Shown here: positions 1 through 5,787 of the stretch, in pieces
How the letters are laid out: each line of letters begins with the position of its first letter
Numbering within the stretch: the stretch's first letter is position 1
DNA from: an uncultured Erysipelotrichaceae bacterium
GTDB lineage: Bacteria; Bacillota_I; Bacilli_A; RF39; UBA660
Length of the DNA stretch: 5,797 nt
Assembly: GCA_902797415.1 (NCBI GenBank)
Contig: CADBSQ010000119.1
Span: 1 to 5,797, forward strand
Reading direction: 5' to 3'
Program-made: the position numbers and the translations under genes
The notes under the pieces: model-generated
Seen by the model: the letters and a program-made list of their open reading frames with translations, nothing else
The model's database searches: none
What the model was told of the DNA's origin: nothing

Positions 1-1
1 G

Positions 2-448
2 GTGTTTTTTCAAAGTTTATTTGGTTTAATGTTTTCTTTAAGTGATGATTTTAATTTTTATAATAGACTAATTATTCTTTTTAATTTGTTGCCTATTTAT
101 CCTTTAGATGGTTTTAATTTTTTTAGACTCATATTAGAGGTTTTTATGCCCTTTAAAGCGTCTTTAAAGTTGTCTATGGTTATCTCCCTTATCTTTACAA
201 TAATTCTTTTTAAATCCTTTAATTTTAATATCTTAATGTTTTTATTTTTAATCGTGATGCAGTATAAAGAATATAAATCACATAAGTATTTATTAAATAG
301 ATTTTATTTAGAAAGATTAAACAATTTATTTACATTTAAAAAAATAAAACATATTAATAAGATTTCATCTATGTATAAAAATAAAACTAATATTTTAAAT
401 GGAGAAGATGAACATACTTTTTTAAAACAATATTTTTACAATCACTAA
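2..448 (+). CDS. SpoIVFB-like M50 site-2 metalloprotease, C-terminal part (5' end outside window)
   Basis: This is the C-terminal 149 codons or so of an intramembrane zinc protease of peptidase family M50. The frame is open to the left edge, so the HExxH zinc site and the true start lie upstream; the GTG at base 2 is probably an internal valine. Visible landmarks, counted from base 2: the signature NLLPIYPLDG at residues 28-37, whose Asp36 is the expected third zinc ligand (LDG motif), then two hydrophobic segments at about 56-73 and 75-88, then a basic cytoplasmic-looking tail. The tail (KYLLNRFYLERL, then an acidic EDE before FLKQYF) resembles the end of SpoIVFB-type proteins, but I see no full CBS domain. 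In sporulating Bacilli SpoIVFB cleaves pro-sigmaK; here the substrate is unknown and sporulation is not shown. The gene ends 35 bases before era. Family assignment is fairly firm, the SpoIVFB role is inference. Confidence 0.78.
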   Translation: MFFQSLFGLMFSLSDDFNFYNRLIILFNLLPIYPLDGFNFFRLILEVFMPFKASLKLSMVISLIFTIILFKSFNFNILMFLFLIVMQYKEYKSHKYLLNRFYLERLNNLFTFKKIKHINKISSMYKNKTNILNGEDEHTFLKQYFYNH

Positions 449-463
449 ATCTTATGTTAAAAT
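435..463 (+). promoter_or_regulatory. Probable housekeeping sigma promoter for era-yqzL-recO
   Basis: TTTACA (435-440) is followed after exactly 17 bases by TAAAAT (458-463), and TGT precedes the latter, giving an extended -10 (TGtTAAAAT, 455-463). Transcription would start near base 470, leaving a 5' leader of about 14 bases before the era ATG. The -35 and spacer overlap the last codons and stop of the protease gene, so era need not depend on the upstream transcript. The motif match is direct; promoter activity is inferred. Confidence 0.6.
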
Positions 464-471
464 GTTTATGT

Positions 472-479
472 GGAAGTGA
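472..479 (+). promoter_or_regulatory. Shine-Dalgarno site that fixes the era start at 484
   Basis: GGAAGTGA lies 4 bases before ATG 484. An in-frame ATG at 454 would add ten residues (MLKCLCGSDK), but it lies upstream of the predicted transcription start and before this site, and Era proteins normally begin close to the G1 loop, as they do from 484. Confidence 0.7.
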
Positions 480-483
480 TAAA

Positions 484-1371
484 ATGAAAAGTGGATTTGT
501 AAGTATTGTTGGAAGACCTAATGTTGGTAAGAGTACACTTTTAAATGCAATTGTGGATGCTAAAGTTGCTATAACAAGCAAAGTACCTGGGACAACAAGA
601 AATACAATTGAAGGAATATATAATGATAAAAATACACAAATTATTTTTATAGATACACCTGGAATACACAAACCTAAAAGTAAACTTGGTAAATATTTAA
701 ATAAAGAAGCTTATACTGTATTAAAAGATATAGATGTTATACTTTTTTTGGTGGAGGCAGATAAATCATATGGCCCAGGGGATGAGTTTATTATAAGGAC
801 ATTTAAAGATAAAAACATACCCGTTATACTTGTTATTAATAAAGTAGATAAGATTACTAATGAGCAGTTAGTTGATAAGATAAAAGAGTATAAAGATTTA
901 TATCCATTCTCTGATGTAGTGCCTATAAGTGCCTTAACTGAAAAAAATGTAAGAGAATTAATTAAAGTTATTAGAACATATTTAACTGATAGCATGAAGT
1001 ATTATGGAGAAGATACCATAACTAATTTAAATCCTAAATTTATGATCAGCGAGTTAGTTAGAGAAAAGGTGTTAAGATTAACTAATGATGAGGTTCCACA
1101 TTCTATAACATGTGAAACAACGCATTATGAAGTTAAAAAAGATATAGTTGAAGTATATGTAGATATTATTGTTGATCGAGACTCTTTAAAAAAGATTATA
1201 ATCGGAAAAAACGGTTCAATGCTTAAAAAAGTAGGTACTCTTGCAAGAGAAGACATTGAAACTATGTTTGGAAGAAAAGTATATTTAGAGTTGTACTGTA
1301 AGACAGTAGAAAACTGGAGAGAAAGAGAAAACTATTTAAAAGAATTTGGCTTTATTAATAAAAATGAATAA
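484..1371 (+). CDS. era: GTPase Era, ribosome small-subunit assembly factor
   Basis: Era is a GTPase that binds the 3' end of 16S rRNA and assists 30S maturation, coupling ribosome assembly to growth. The 295-residue product has the usual family length and order. GTPase domain: G1 GRPNVGKS (10-17), the switch I threonines in PGTTRN (35-40), G3 DTPG (57-60), G4 NKVD (119-122), G5 SA (149-150). The C-terminal KH RNA-binding domain includes the DEVPHS segment (202-207), the EVYVDIIVDRDS strand and the GKNG turn (241-244) followed by MLKKVG. The ending WRERENYLKEFGF is typical. The start at 484 is set by the Shine-Dalgarno site and by alignment of the N-terminus (MKSGFVSIVG). It is followed 44 bases later by yqzL and then recO, an order well known in Firmicutes. 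All key residues are present. Confidence 0.97.
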   Translation: MKSGFVSIVGRPNVGKSTLLNAIVDAKVAITSKVPGTTRNTIEGIYNDKNTQIIFIDTPGIHKPKSKLGKYLNKEAYTVLKDIDVILFLVEADKSYGPGDEFIIRTFKDKNIPVILVINKVDKITNEQLVDKIKEYKDLYPFSDVVPISALTEKNVRELIKVIRTYLTDSMKYYGEDTITNLNPKFMISELVREKVLRLTNDEVPHSITCETTHYEVKKDIVEVYVDIIVDRDSLKKIIIGKNGSMLKKVGTLAREDIETMFGRKVYLELYCKTVENWRERENYLKEFGFINKNE

Positions 1372-1400
1372 AAAAAATGCTCCTATCACATAATTTAAGT

Positions 1401-1409
1401 GAAGGGGGA
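1401..1409 (+). promoter_or_regulatory. Strong Shine-Dalgarno site for yqzL
   Basis: GAAGGGGGA sits 6 bases before the GTG at 1416. It is the most G-rich ribosome site on this strand and decides the start: an in-frame ATG at 1377 has only an A-run before it and would add 13 residues with no resemblance to YqzL N-termini. Confidence 0.65.
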
Positions 1410-1415
1410 TTTCTT

Positions 1416-1508
1416 GTGAATAAAAAGAAAAAAGCTTGGAATAAGTTTAAGGCTAGTGGGAAAATAAAAGATTACTTAGATTATAAAAAAATATCAGACG
1501 AGGAGTAA
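1416..1508 (+). CDS. yqzL: YqzL-family small protein (30 aa)
   Basis: A GTG-started gene of 30 codons ends in TAA at 1508. The product is highly basic at the start (NKKKK, 2-6) and has the spaced pattern A-W-x-x-F-x-x-S-G-x-I-x-x-Y-L-x-Y-K at 7-24 (Trp8, Phe11, Gly15, Tyr20, Leu21, Tyr23, Lys24). This matches the core of the YqzL family (B. subtilis W-K-x-F-x-x-T-G-x-I-x-x-Y-L), which has no established function. Position between era and recO is the classical one for yqzL and supports the call independently. It lacks the acidic C-terminal extension of longer family members. The recO Shine-Dalgarno site (GAGGAG) forms its last two codons, and recO begins 4 bases after its stop, so the two are likely translationally coupled. 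Confidence 0.85.
   Translation: MNKKKKAWNKFKASGKIKDYLDYKKISDEE
1500..1505 (+). promoter_or_regulatory. Shine-Dalgarno site for the TTG start of recO, inside yqzL
   Basis: GAGGAG encodes the final Glu-Glu of yqzL and lies 7 bases before TTG 1513. It justifies the unusual start codon. Confidence 0.65.
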
Positions 1509-1512
1509 TAAA

Positions 1513-2244
1513 TTGATTAAAGAATTTACAGGAATAGTAGTAAGTGAAACACTGTATGGTGAATCAAGTAAAATAATAAACGTTTTAACAGAGTCGAGTG
1601 GCATTGTTGGCATAATGGCAAGAGGTGCTAAAAAGGTTAAAAGTAAACTTAGAAGTGGAACCGAAAAATTTACTATTGGTACTTTTAATGTTTATTATCA
1701 TGAAGGTAAACTTTCTAAACTAATTAGTGTAGACATTGTAAATTCTTTAATAAATATAAAAAGTGATATTGTAAAAATAGGTTATCTAACATATGTTACA
1801 GAACTAGCTTATCAATGTGCAAGACAAAACACATCAAACGATATATATAAAATATTAATAAGTACTATTAATAAAATGGAAGAAGGGCTAGAGCCTAAAA
1901 TTTTAACAAACATTCTCGAAGTAAAAATGCTAGACTATTTAGGTGTCCCCATTGAGCTTGATAAATGTGTTCTATGTGGTTCTAACAAAGACATAATCAC
2001 TTTTAGCAATAAAAATGGTGGTTTAGTATGTAAAAAATGTTATACAAATGAGATAATCTATGACAATAAAACTGTTTTAATGTTAAGAGCATACTACCAT
2101 ATTGAGATAAGCTCTATAAAAAGTTTAGACATATCTAAAAAAACTAGTGATAATATAAATATAATTTTAGAACATTATTATCATGACTATACAGGTCTAT
2201 ACTTAAAGAGTAAGAAGTTTTTAGAAGAAATAAATTCAATATAA
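1513..2244 (+). CDS. recO: DNA repair protein RecO
   Basis: RecO loads RecA on SSB-coated single-stranded DNA together with RecR in the RecFOR pathway and anneals complementary strands. The 243-residue product has the family layout: N-terminal OB fold at about 1-80 (G-I-V-V, then Y-G-E-S-S-K-I at 15-21 and G-I-M-A-R-G-A-K at 33-40, near the family signature), a helical middle, and a zinc-finger module with Cys152, Cys155, Cys173 and Cys176 (CVLC and CKKC). The C-terminus YYHDYTGLYLKSKKFLEEI closely resembles B. subtilis RecO. The start is TTG, supported by the GAGGAG site and by the fit of the N-terminus to the family. It is the last gene of the era-yqzL-recO run and ends at a hairpin terminator; glyQS, common after recO in Bacilli, is absent here. 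Confidence 0.96.
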   Translation: MIKEFTGIVVSETLYGESSKIINVLTESSGIVGIMARGAKKVKSKLRSGTEKFTIGTFNVYYHEGKLSKLISVDIVNSLINIKSDIVKIGYLTYVTELAYQCARQNTSNDIYKILISTINKMEEGLEPKILTNILEVKMLDYLGVPIELDKCVLCGSNKDIITFSNKNGGLVCKKCYTNEIIYDNKTVLMLRAYYHIEISSIKSLDISKKTSDNINIILEHYYHDYTGLYLKSKKFLEEINSI

Positions 2245-2271
2245 AAAATCACACAAGACAGTGTGATTTTT
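2244..2271. terminator. Bidirectional intrinsic terminator between recO and the PBP gene
   Basis: ATCACAC (2248-2254) pairs with GTGTGAT (2261-2267) around the loop AAGACA, and the flanking A4 (2244-2247) pairs with T4 (2268-2271). The symmetrical A and T flanks give a U-run after the hairpin on either strand, so it can end recO (stop 2242-2244) and the leftward PBP gene (stop 2282-2284). Convergent placement fits. Confidence 0.85.
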
Positions 2272-2281
2272 AATTGTTATT

Positions 2282-4909
2282 TTAAGGATTGGTTTGTTGG
2301 TTGTTTTCGCCGCCTTCGCCTGTTTCGCCGCCTTCACCGCCACCATCTTCAGGTGTTTCGCTGCCTGGATTTTCAGGTTCAGCTGGTGTTTGTGGTTCAG
2401 GTTCAGGTTCTTTATAATCGAATTTAGCAGTTACTTCAACACCACTCGATGTACTACCATCATATATTGAATATCTAGATTTAACAATAAATGTTGCACT
2501 AGATTGTTTACTAACTGATGTAGTAAATGTTGTACCATCTGTTTTACCAATACTTCTTATGTTTCCATTTGGATCTTTTATAAATATTTCATATACGACT
2601 GTACCTATATACTTATTATTATATGCAATTCTATTTTGATAATATCTATCAGAGAATTTAGATTTATGTTTTGCAAAATAACTTTGCCAGTATGAAGGTG
2701 ATATTGCATTAGGAGTATCTATCGCTGACCAAGAAAGTTTTACTTGCTCACCAGATACTGAAGCATTAAGATTTGATACATTACTTAATTGTGAGTAAAC
2801 AGCATTAGATGATGTTGGTTCAGTTCCTTTTTTAAACCATTCTGTACTTCTTAGTGAACCAGGTGTAGATCCACTTGCAAGCTGTACTGGGTTTGTACCA
2901 AGTTCAATAGTAACCTTAACAACACCGTCTGGTTGTTTCCATCTAGAGCCAGATTTCATTATTCTACCTGTTAAGGCTTGAGTAATTAATTTTCTAGCAG
3001 TCCAACCTTCGTTTTCAGTTAAATAATGTGTAGAATCTATTTTATCGTATCCATACCATGTAGCAATTGCATAATCAGGAGAGTAGGCTACTTGCCATGC
3101 ATCGCCAATTGCGCTTCTTGCTAAACCGTATCTACTAATAACATCTCTATCAACACTACTAGTACCAGTTTTACTAGCTAAGTCTGTTCCACTTACATAT
3201 CCGGCTTGAATATGTCCTCCATCAACAGCATATTTTAAAATCATGTTAATCATAAATGCTGTTTCTTCACTCATTGCTTTTTTCTTTTTAGGAGTGTAAG
3301 TATAAGTTTCGTTTGAATCATTGTAAACTATTTTAGTAAATGAATAAGGTTTAATATAATATCCGCCACGAGCAAATGCACCATATGCTGCAGATAACTC
3401 TAATGGACTAACACCATTAAACGCTCCGATAGAAGCACTTTCAAGTATTTGTCCGTTATGATACTCTGGTTTAATACCTAAGTTAGTAACAAATTCGTTT
3501 TTATCTTCTTGCTCAGTAGCTTGGAAAGCTTGAAGGGCAGGGATATTTCTACTTCTTGCGAGTGCCTCTCTAATAGTTAAAACACCCATATATCTATTAT
3601 CTACGTTATTAATTGGTGTACCATCTGAATAGGTATATTTATCATCGATAACTGTAGAACCAGTTCCCCAACCAGCATATTCAATAGCAGGACCGTAGTC
3701 AAATATTGGTTTTGCAGTTGAACCAGGTTGTCTATCTATCTCAGTTGCATAATTATATGTTCTAGATCCCGTTTTGTTTCTTCCAGAACCAACTGCAACA
3801 ACTGCACCAGTTTTAACATCGGTAACAGCAATACCACATTGTACAACATCATTTACCCAATTATAAGTTTTCCCTGCATATAAATCGTTTATAGCATCTT
3901 GTTTTTCCTTATCCATAGTAGAGTAAATGCTCATTGATACTTTATACGGACTTAATTTAGTTTTCTTTTCTACTTCTGATACTACTGTATCAACAAAGCC
4001 TTGATATTCTAATACTTCTTCTGTTCTTCCCACTAGAAGATCTTCAACCTTAATCTTTTTAGCAATTTCTGCTTCTTCTTTAGTAATATATTTGTGTCTA
4101 ACCATTAAACTTAAAACTGTATTCTTTCTAGAATTAGCATTTTCTGGATATACATATGGATCATATGCACTTGGTGCTTGGAATAAACCAGCAATAGTAG
4201 CTGCTTCTGCTAAGTTAAGTTCACTAACACTTTTACCAAAATAAGTTTCACTAGCTTGTTCAACACCATAAGATTGACTTCCTAGGAATGGTTGGTTAAC
4301 ATAAAATTCCATTATTTCTTGTTTAGTGTAAGATTTTTCAACCTTAAATACTGCCATGTATATATCAGTAAACTTTCTTATAATACCCTTTATACCACTT
4401 GAAACTGTACCATTATAAGTATTCTTAACAATCTGCATAGTAAGAGTTGAACCACCACCGGCATCACTATGACCAGCGAGCTGACCAGCAACCGCTTTAC
4501 TAAATCTAAATAAGTCTATTCCATTATGCTGAAAATACTTTGAATCCTCTGTAGCAATAATTGCATCAATCAAAATCTCTGGTAATTCATCATAAGTAAC
4601 ATTATCTCTTCTTTCCTGACCAAGCTCAGCAAGAACATTCTTATTAGTATCATATATAATAGAAGAACTTGACTTATAAAGCTGACTTACTTCGAATTTA
4701 GGAGCAGATATTACAATAAATAAAACAAATGCAATAGCAAGACCAGAACAAACAATAAATACACTCATCAAAGCAATTAATAGCTTATGTCCTACTGTTT
4801 TTTTCTTGCCTTTTGAACTCCTTGTCTTTTTAGTTTTATTTCCTCTCAAAGACTCCTTGATTCTTTTAGGACTTTTCAATTTTAATTTTGTTTTTTTAGC
4901 TTTTGCCAT
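2282..4909 (-). CDS. Class A penicillin-binding protein (bifunctional glycosyltransferase/transpeptidase, PBP1A/ponA type)
   Basis: This membrane-anchored enzyme polymerises lipid II into glycan strands and cross-links the peptides outside the cell. Of 875 residues: a lysine/arginine-rich cytoplasmic segment (1-41), one membrane helix (about 42-69), a GT51 glycosyltransferase domain (about 85-265) with EDSKYFQHNG (121-130; Glu121 the expected catalytic base) and GGSTLTMQ (152-159), then the transpeptidase domain (about 355-645) with STAK (397-400; Ser397 nucleophile), SRN (453-455) and KTG (580-582). After it comes a fibronectin type III-like domain (about 707-831) with an apparent insertion near 731-767, and a disordered Glu/Pro/Gly-rich tail (832-875). 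Odd: the second conserved glutamate of GT51 (RKxxE) is Asp182 here (RKFTD). It starts with ATG 4909 inside the end of recU, with AGAGG at 4918-4922 as ribosome site. B. subtilis ponA is likewise downstream of recU. The exact orthology (ponA versus pbpF/pbpG) is not settled, so no symbol is given. Confidence 0.95.
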   Translation of the reverse strand: MAKAKKTKLKLKSPKRIKESLRGNKTKKTRSSKGKKKTVGHKLLIALMSVFIVCSGLAIAFVLFIVISAPKFEVSQLYKSSSSIIYDTNKNVLAELGQERRDNVTYDELPEILIDAIIATEDSKYFQHNGIDLFRFSKAVAGQLAGHSDAGGGSTLTMQIVKNTYNGTVSSGIKGIIRKFTDIYMAVFKVEKSYTKQEIMEFYVNQPFLGSQSYGVEQASETYFGKSVSELNLAEAATIAGLFQAPSAYDPYVYPENANSRKNTVLSLMVRHKYITKEEAEIAKKIKVEDLLVGRTEEVLEYQGFVDTVVSEVEKKTKLSPYKVSMSIYSTMDKEKQDAINDLYAGKTYNWVNDVVQCGIAVTDVKTGAVVAVGSGRNKTGSRTYNYATEIDRQPGSTAKPIFDYGPAIEYAGWGTGSTVIDDKYTYSDGTPINNVDNRYMGVLTIREALARSRNIPALQAFQATEQEDKNEFVTNLGIKPEYHNGQILESASIGAFNGVSPLELSAAYGAFARGGYYIKPYSFTKIVYNDSNETYTYTPKKKKAMSEETAFMINMILKYAVDGGHIQAGYVSGTDLASKTGTSSVDRDVISRYGLARSAIGDAWQVAYSPDYAIATWYGYDKIDSTHYLTENEGWTARKLITQALTGRIMKSGSRWKQPDGVVKVTIELGTNPVQLASGSTPGSLRSTEWFKKGTEPTSSNAVYSQLSNVSNLNASVSGEQVKLSWSAIDTPNAISPSYWQSYFAKHKSKFSDRYYQNRIAYNNKYIGTVVYEIFIKDPNGNIRSIGKTDGTTFTTSVSKQSSATFIVKSRYSIYDGSTSSGVEVTAKFDYKEPEPEPQTPAEPENPGSETPEDGGGEGGETGEGGENNQQTNP

Positions 4910-5468
4910 TTTCTATACCTCTTTCTTTAAAATAAACTTCATCAACCGCATCTAAATAATCTAATATTGGTCTTATTTTAAGATTGATTTTTTTTGCATT
5001 TTTTTCAAAAAAACTAATTGGTATACTTTTTCTTTCGTTTGTTTCTATAAAGAAAAGTAAATCTTCCCCCTTAAGTAAATAATATGCATCATTAATATTA
5101 ACTATTAGAAATGATATAGCGCCATGATCTAAAATTCTTCTTAAATGCTTTATTTGATGTTCATGGATATTTGATAAAGGAAAACTCGTTTTTGATTTAG
5201 ACTCCTTTGCTTCAAAATCAATATATTTGCCTTTATAAATACCGTTATAATCAAATGTAGATTTTTCTTTAAAAAATGCTTTTTTTATTTCCCCTTTTTT
5301 ATAATCTACATCAACTAAACCAATAGGTGTAGGTTTCTTATAAATAACAGCCTTATTCATTTCTAAGTAATAATCATTTGCATCATTTATAAGTGATTCA
5401 AGATTCATCCCTCTATTCTTATAATTGATATAATTTTTAATGTATTTTTTACCATTTGGATAAAACAA
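4896..5468 (-). CDS. recU: Holliday junction resolvase RecU
   Basis: RecU is the Firmicutes Holliday junction resolvase, a PD-(D/E)XK-type nuclease that cuts four-way junctions in recombination and chromosome segregation and also modulates RecA. The 190-residue product follows the family closely: YPNGK near the N-terminus (3-7), NRGMNLE (18-24), KKPTPIGLVDV (44-54), then the active-site block with Asp73 (TFDYNGIYKGKYIDFEAKE, 71-89) including Glu86 and Lys88 of the E-x-K pair, and KTSFPL (93-98) followed by HEHQIKHL (102-109). It is a little shorter than the B. subtilis protein, mainly at the N-terminus and in the middle. The start is TTG 5468, chosen because the N-terminus fits and the upstream ATG in another frame stops at once. 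Its 3' end overlaps the PBP gene by 14 bases, so the two are cotranscribed and probably coupled. Confidence 0.96.
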   Translation of the reverse strand: MFYPNGKKYIKNYINYKNRGMNLESLINDANDYYLEMNKAVIYKKPTPIGLVDVDYKKGEIKKAFFKEKSTFDYNGIYKGKYIDFEAKESKSKTSFPLSNIHEHQIKHLRRILDHGAISFLIVNINDAYYLLKGEDLLFFIETNERKSIPISFFEKNAKKINLKIRPILDYLDAVDEVYFKERGIENGKS

Positions 5469-5473
5469 TTTAA

Positions 5474-5479
5474 ATCACC
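5474..5479 (-). promoter_or_regulatory. Shine-Dalgarno site for the TTG start of recU
   Basis: On the minus strand GGTGAT precedes the TTG at 5468 by 5 bases. It is a modest match, but no better start exists upstream because the next in-frame option is blocked by stops. It lies almost at the predicted 5' end of the transcript. Confidence 0.5.
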
Positions 5480-5485
5480 ATATTA

Positions 5486-5514
5486 ATTATACTCCAAAGT
5501 TGATTTTTTTTCTA
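5486..5514 (-). promoter_or_regulatory. Probable promoter of the recU-PBP operon
   Basis: On the minus strand a perfect TATAAT (5491-5486) has a 17-base spacer to TAGAAA (5514-5509), a 4/6 match to TTGACA. Transcription would start near 5479, leaving a leader of only about 11 bases. The -10 match is strong, the -35 weak. Confidence 0.5.
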
Positions 5515-5541
5515 CAGAATTAATATATTTTTTAAAATTTG

Positions 5542-5570
5542 TTTACATATAATTTGTTTTCTGTTATTCT
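5542..5570 (+). promoter_or_regulatory. Probable rightward promoter, divergent from recU
   Basis: TTTACA (5542-5547) is separated by 17 bases from TATTCT (5565-5570), which is preceded by TGT to make an extended -10 (TGTTATTCT). The layout is the same as that of the era promoter: same -35 and spacing, both with TGT before the -10. Transcription would start near 5577, just before AGGGGAG. It points into the candidate structured RNA region and back-to-back with the recU promoter. Confidence 0.55.
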
Positions 5571-5576
5571 TACAGT

Positions 5577-5740
5577 AAGGGGAGAAGAAACACAAAAAAC
5601 AGATGCTGTAACAGTATTTAACAATAGATTTAAACGTTTCGATGGTACCCAAAACGGTGCAAAAATTAAATCTGTGTTAACCTTCATATCTTCTTCAAAC
5701 CGAAGAAACAGGGTATTTTGCAGCAAACGAAATTTATAAA
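5577..5740 (+). ncRNA. Candidate structured RNA or 5' leader, family not recognised
   Basis: Downstream of the rightward promoter the sequence can form nested helices: TGCTGTAA (5604-5611) with TTTGCAGCA (5718-5725; one G-U pair, 8 pairs); TTAACA (5618-5623) with TGTTAA (5675-5680); AGATTTAA (5626-5633) with TTAAATCT (5666-5673), the last two stacked across a small internal loop. Inside, either CGTTT/AAACG or GTACC/GGTGC closes the tip. A side hairpin TTCTTC-AAACC-GAAGAA lies at 5691-5707, and GAAGAAACA occurs twice (5584-5592, 5702-5710), so TTCTTC has two possible partners. No reading frame here has a credible start. I looked for and did not find the signatures of RNase P RNA, tmRNA, SRP RNA, T-box or the common riboswitches; a divergent 6S-like RNA cannot be excluded. 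Pairings were found by eye, and AT-rich sequence yields some by chance. Confidence 0.4.
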
Positions 5741-5748
5741 ATAAAGAA

Positions 5749-5787
5749 AAATACTTCATTCATTTTACTTTTTGAAGTGGAGTATTT
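5749..5787. other. Bulged hairpin: possible minus-strand terminator or plus-strand ribosome-site sequestering stem
   Basis: AAATACT (5749-5755) pairs with AGTATTT (5781-5787), or in an overlapping register ACTTCA (5753-5758) pairs with TGAAGT (5773-5778). Read on the minus strand, the hairpin is followed by a U-rich run (TTTTTCTTTATTTT), as in an intrinsic terminator of a leftward gene entering from the right edge. Read on the plus strand, the U-run is poor, but the 3' arm covers GTGGAG, a possible Shine-Dalgarno site for a gene starting at or past the edge. The window ends too soon to choose. Confidence 0.4.

Noticed and set aside
454..483. Alternative era start at ATG 454
   Set aside because: It precedes the predicted transcription start and has no ribosome site, and the ten extra residues do not fit Era N-termini.
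387..995. Two leftward frames of 94 codons opposite the protease gene end and era
   Set aside because: They are antisense to the strongly conserved era gene and have no family resemblance or ribosome sites of note.
1377..1415. Alternative yqzL start at ATG 1377
   Set aside because: No ribosome site precedes it, while a strong one directly precedes GTG 1416; the added residues are not YqzL-like.
2285..2410. Repetitive G/C-rich stretch with recurring CGCCTTC-like units
   Set aside because: It encodes the low-complexity Gly/Glu/Pro tail of the PBP in frame and needs no separate repeat or CRISPR explanation.
5640..5661. T-box-like string GATGGTACC
   Set aside because: The rest of the T-box sequence (the GCG after the ACC) and the stem I features are absent; the likeness is only the palindrome GGTACC.
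5532..5687. Leftward frame from ATG 5687 (51 codons, beginning MKVNTDLIF), extendable to ATG 5759
   Set aside because: The only ribosome-site candidate is a weak GAAGAAG that sits within one helix arm; it uses codons such as CCG, TCG and CCC that are scarce in the neighbours, runs through the rightward promoter, and resembles no family I know. A real small gene is not fully excluded.
5539..5739. Rightward frame of 66 codons
   Set aside because: Its only ATG lies before the predicted transcription start and has no ribosome site; the part after the promoter has no ATG, and the composition (runs of Asn, Arg, Lys, Ser) is not protein-family-like.
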